Shown in pieces: positions 63,183 to 64,000 of a stretch of 64,000 bases of DNA. A program made the position numbers and the translations under genes. Each line of letters begins with the position of its first letter. Position 1 is the stretch's first letter. The stretch spans positions 10,978,896 to 11,042,895 of the forward strand of contig CM029119.1 in assembly GCA_016859345.1 (NCBI GenBank). The letters run 5' to 3'. The notes under the pieces are model-generated. The model worked only from the letters and a program-made list of their open reading frames with translations. It ran no database searches and was not told where the DNA came from. Source of the DNA: Istiophorus platypterus. Taxonomy: Eukaryota > Chordata > Actinopteri > Istiophoriformes > Istiophoridae.

Positions 63183-63191
63183 CACACACAA
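63119..63191. repeat. (CA)n microsatellite upstream of a znf385c acceptor
   Basis: About 36 CA units with one CG interruption. On the transcript strand this is (TG)n. It is followed by about 40 nt of mostly alternating purine-pyrimidine sequence and then the acceptor TGATGGCCAG of the exon starting at 63076. Confidence 0.96.
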
Positions 63192-64000
63192 AATATATGT
63201 ACACGCAAGCAGAAGAAGCAAAGGGGAGAATCAGTGTATGTGCACGGAATCACTCATTAAATTACAATAATTAAAAGGACAGCATGAAATCAGTAAAGTG
63301 TAATCTTTCCATCTGTTCCATCTCTCTGGCTTCACATGCTTCCATGGAGTTGGGGAAAAATTATGCAATTGAGCACTTGACTTGGAGGAAGAGTCACATC
63401 ATCATCGTCATGGCTGTGCACAAATGAGCATCAGTTGGACTCATGGCATATCATGACCATCCTCTGAACTCACTGGCTCATCTTTCCACTGATGCGTTCT
63501 GACACAGAATGGCCCGTGTCTGTTATGCTGTGATACAAAATGACCTCTGTGCCTTCCTCAGAGAGAGAAAACACATTTGTGGCAGCGTGACAACAGATGC
63601 ATGCAGATTTGGGATCCCAAAATGGCTCTGAATGGCTGTAGATAAAGCAAGACATGCTCTACAGAGGAGGATCAGCTTCCAGCAAATAGAAGTACACCAA
63701 CAGTGAAACAAAACAGCTGAAGCAAAACACATTTATCCGGTAATCCATATACACATGAATATTTCCAAAGAATACAAAAAATACTATACTTTTTTTTATG
63801 CACCCCTTTAGCTTTAGGAGACAAACACCAATGCAGTAAATCATTTTGGATTACTTTCTTTTTCATTTTCTGCAACAAAATGTATTTTATCTTTTTTCAT
63901 GTTTATTATTCTGTAACATTTTTCATGACAACTGAGCCATCTCCATGGCAATTTAGATGATAAAGACTGTGAGAAGCAGATGAAAGCCCAAGAAAAACCT
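63192..64000 (-). other. znf385c: znf385c intron running off the right edge
   Basis: No exon was recognised in this last 0.8 kb. Open frames here are short and lack family similarity. It should be intron upstream of the finger-encoding exon at 63076, with the remaining 5' exons of znf385c outside the window. Confidence 0.6.

Overview
The window is vertebrate, almost certainly teleost, nuclear DNA. Every coding gene is split by GT-AG introns that are short by mammalian standards. CA/GT, AT and trinucleotide microsatellites are frequent, and several dispersed repeats match families I know from percomorph fish. No bacterial, organellar or viral gene was seen. The species cannot be named from this sequence.

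The backbone is a conserved gene block corresponding to human 17q21.2. From left to right it holds fkbp10 (+, 6386-11548), nt5c3b (-, 18211-13404), klhl11 (-, 23840-20635), acly (-, 41796-26636), dnajc7 (-, 55249-47384) and the 3' part of znf385c (-, from 63076 to its stop at 57663, running off the right edge). Exon joins were worked out by hand from splice sites, reading phase and family similarity. The reconstructed proteins are 568, 317, 677, 1092, 497 and at least 375 residues, each close to its family's usual length. The mammalian neighbours KLHL10, TTC25, CNP and NKIRAS2 are not in the corresponding gaps.

The genes share no pathway. fkbp10 is an ER collagen chaperone with prolyl isomerase domains, nt5c3b is a nucleotide monophosphatase, klhl11 is a Cullin-3 substrate adaptor, acly makes cytosolic acetyl-CoA, dnajc7 is a TPR/J-domain co-chaperone, and znf385c is a C2H2 nucleic-acid-binding protein. 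fkbp10 and nt5c3b converge; the five minus-strand genes run head to tail.

Regions: 1-6100 is gene-poor with repeats; 6100-11.6 kb is fkbp10; 11.5-13.4 kb is convergent 3' sequence; 13.4-18.3 kb is nt5c3b; 18.4-24.2 kb is klhl11 with its long 3' UTR; 24.3-26.6 kb is the acly 3' side; 26.6-45.2 kb is acly with a 3.2-kb first intron carrying a dead Tc1-like transposase; 45.3-55.3 kb is dnajc7; 55.3-57.7 kb is the znf385c 3' side; 57.7-64 kb is znf385c with a large intron holding a homeodomain-motif cluster.

I did not find a convincing undescribed system. The best leads are small: a 65-nt near-perfect inverted repeat flanking three fkbp10 exons, a Gly-to-Trp change in the acly ATP-binding loop, two tiny in-frame acly exons, a znf385c acceptor placed beside a long TG tract, and a dense TAATTA/TGACAG cluster in a znf385c intron.
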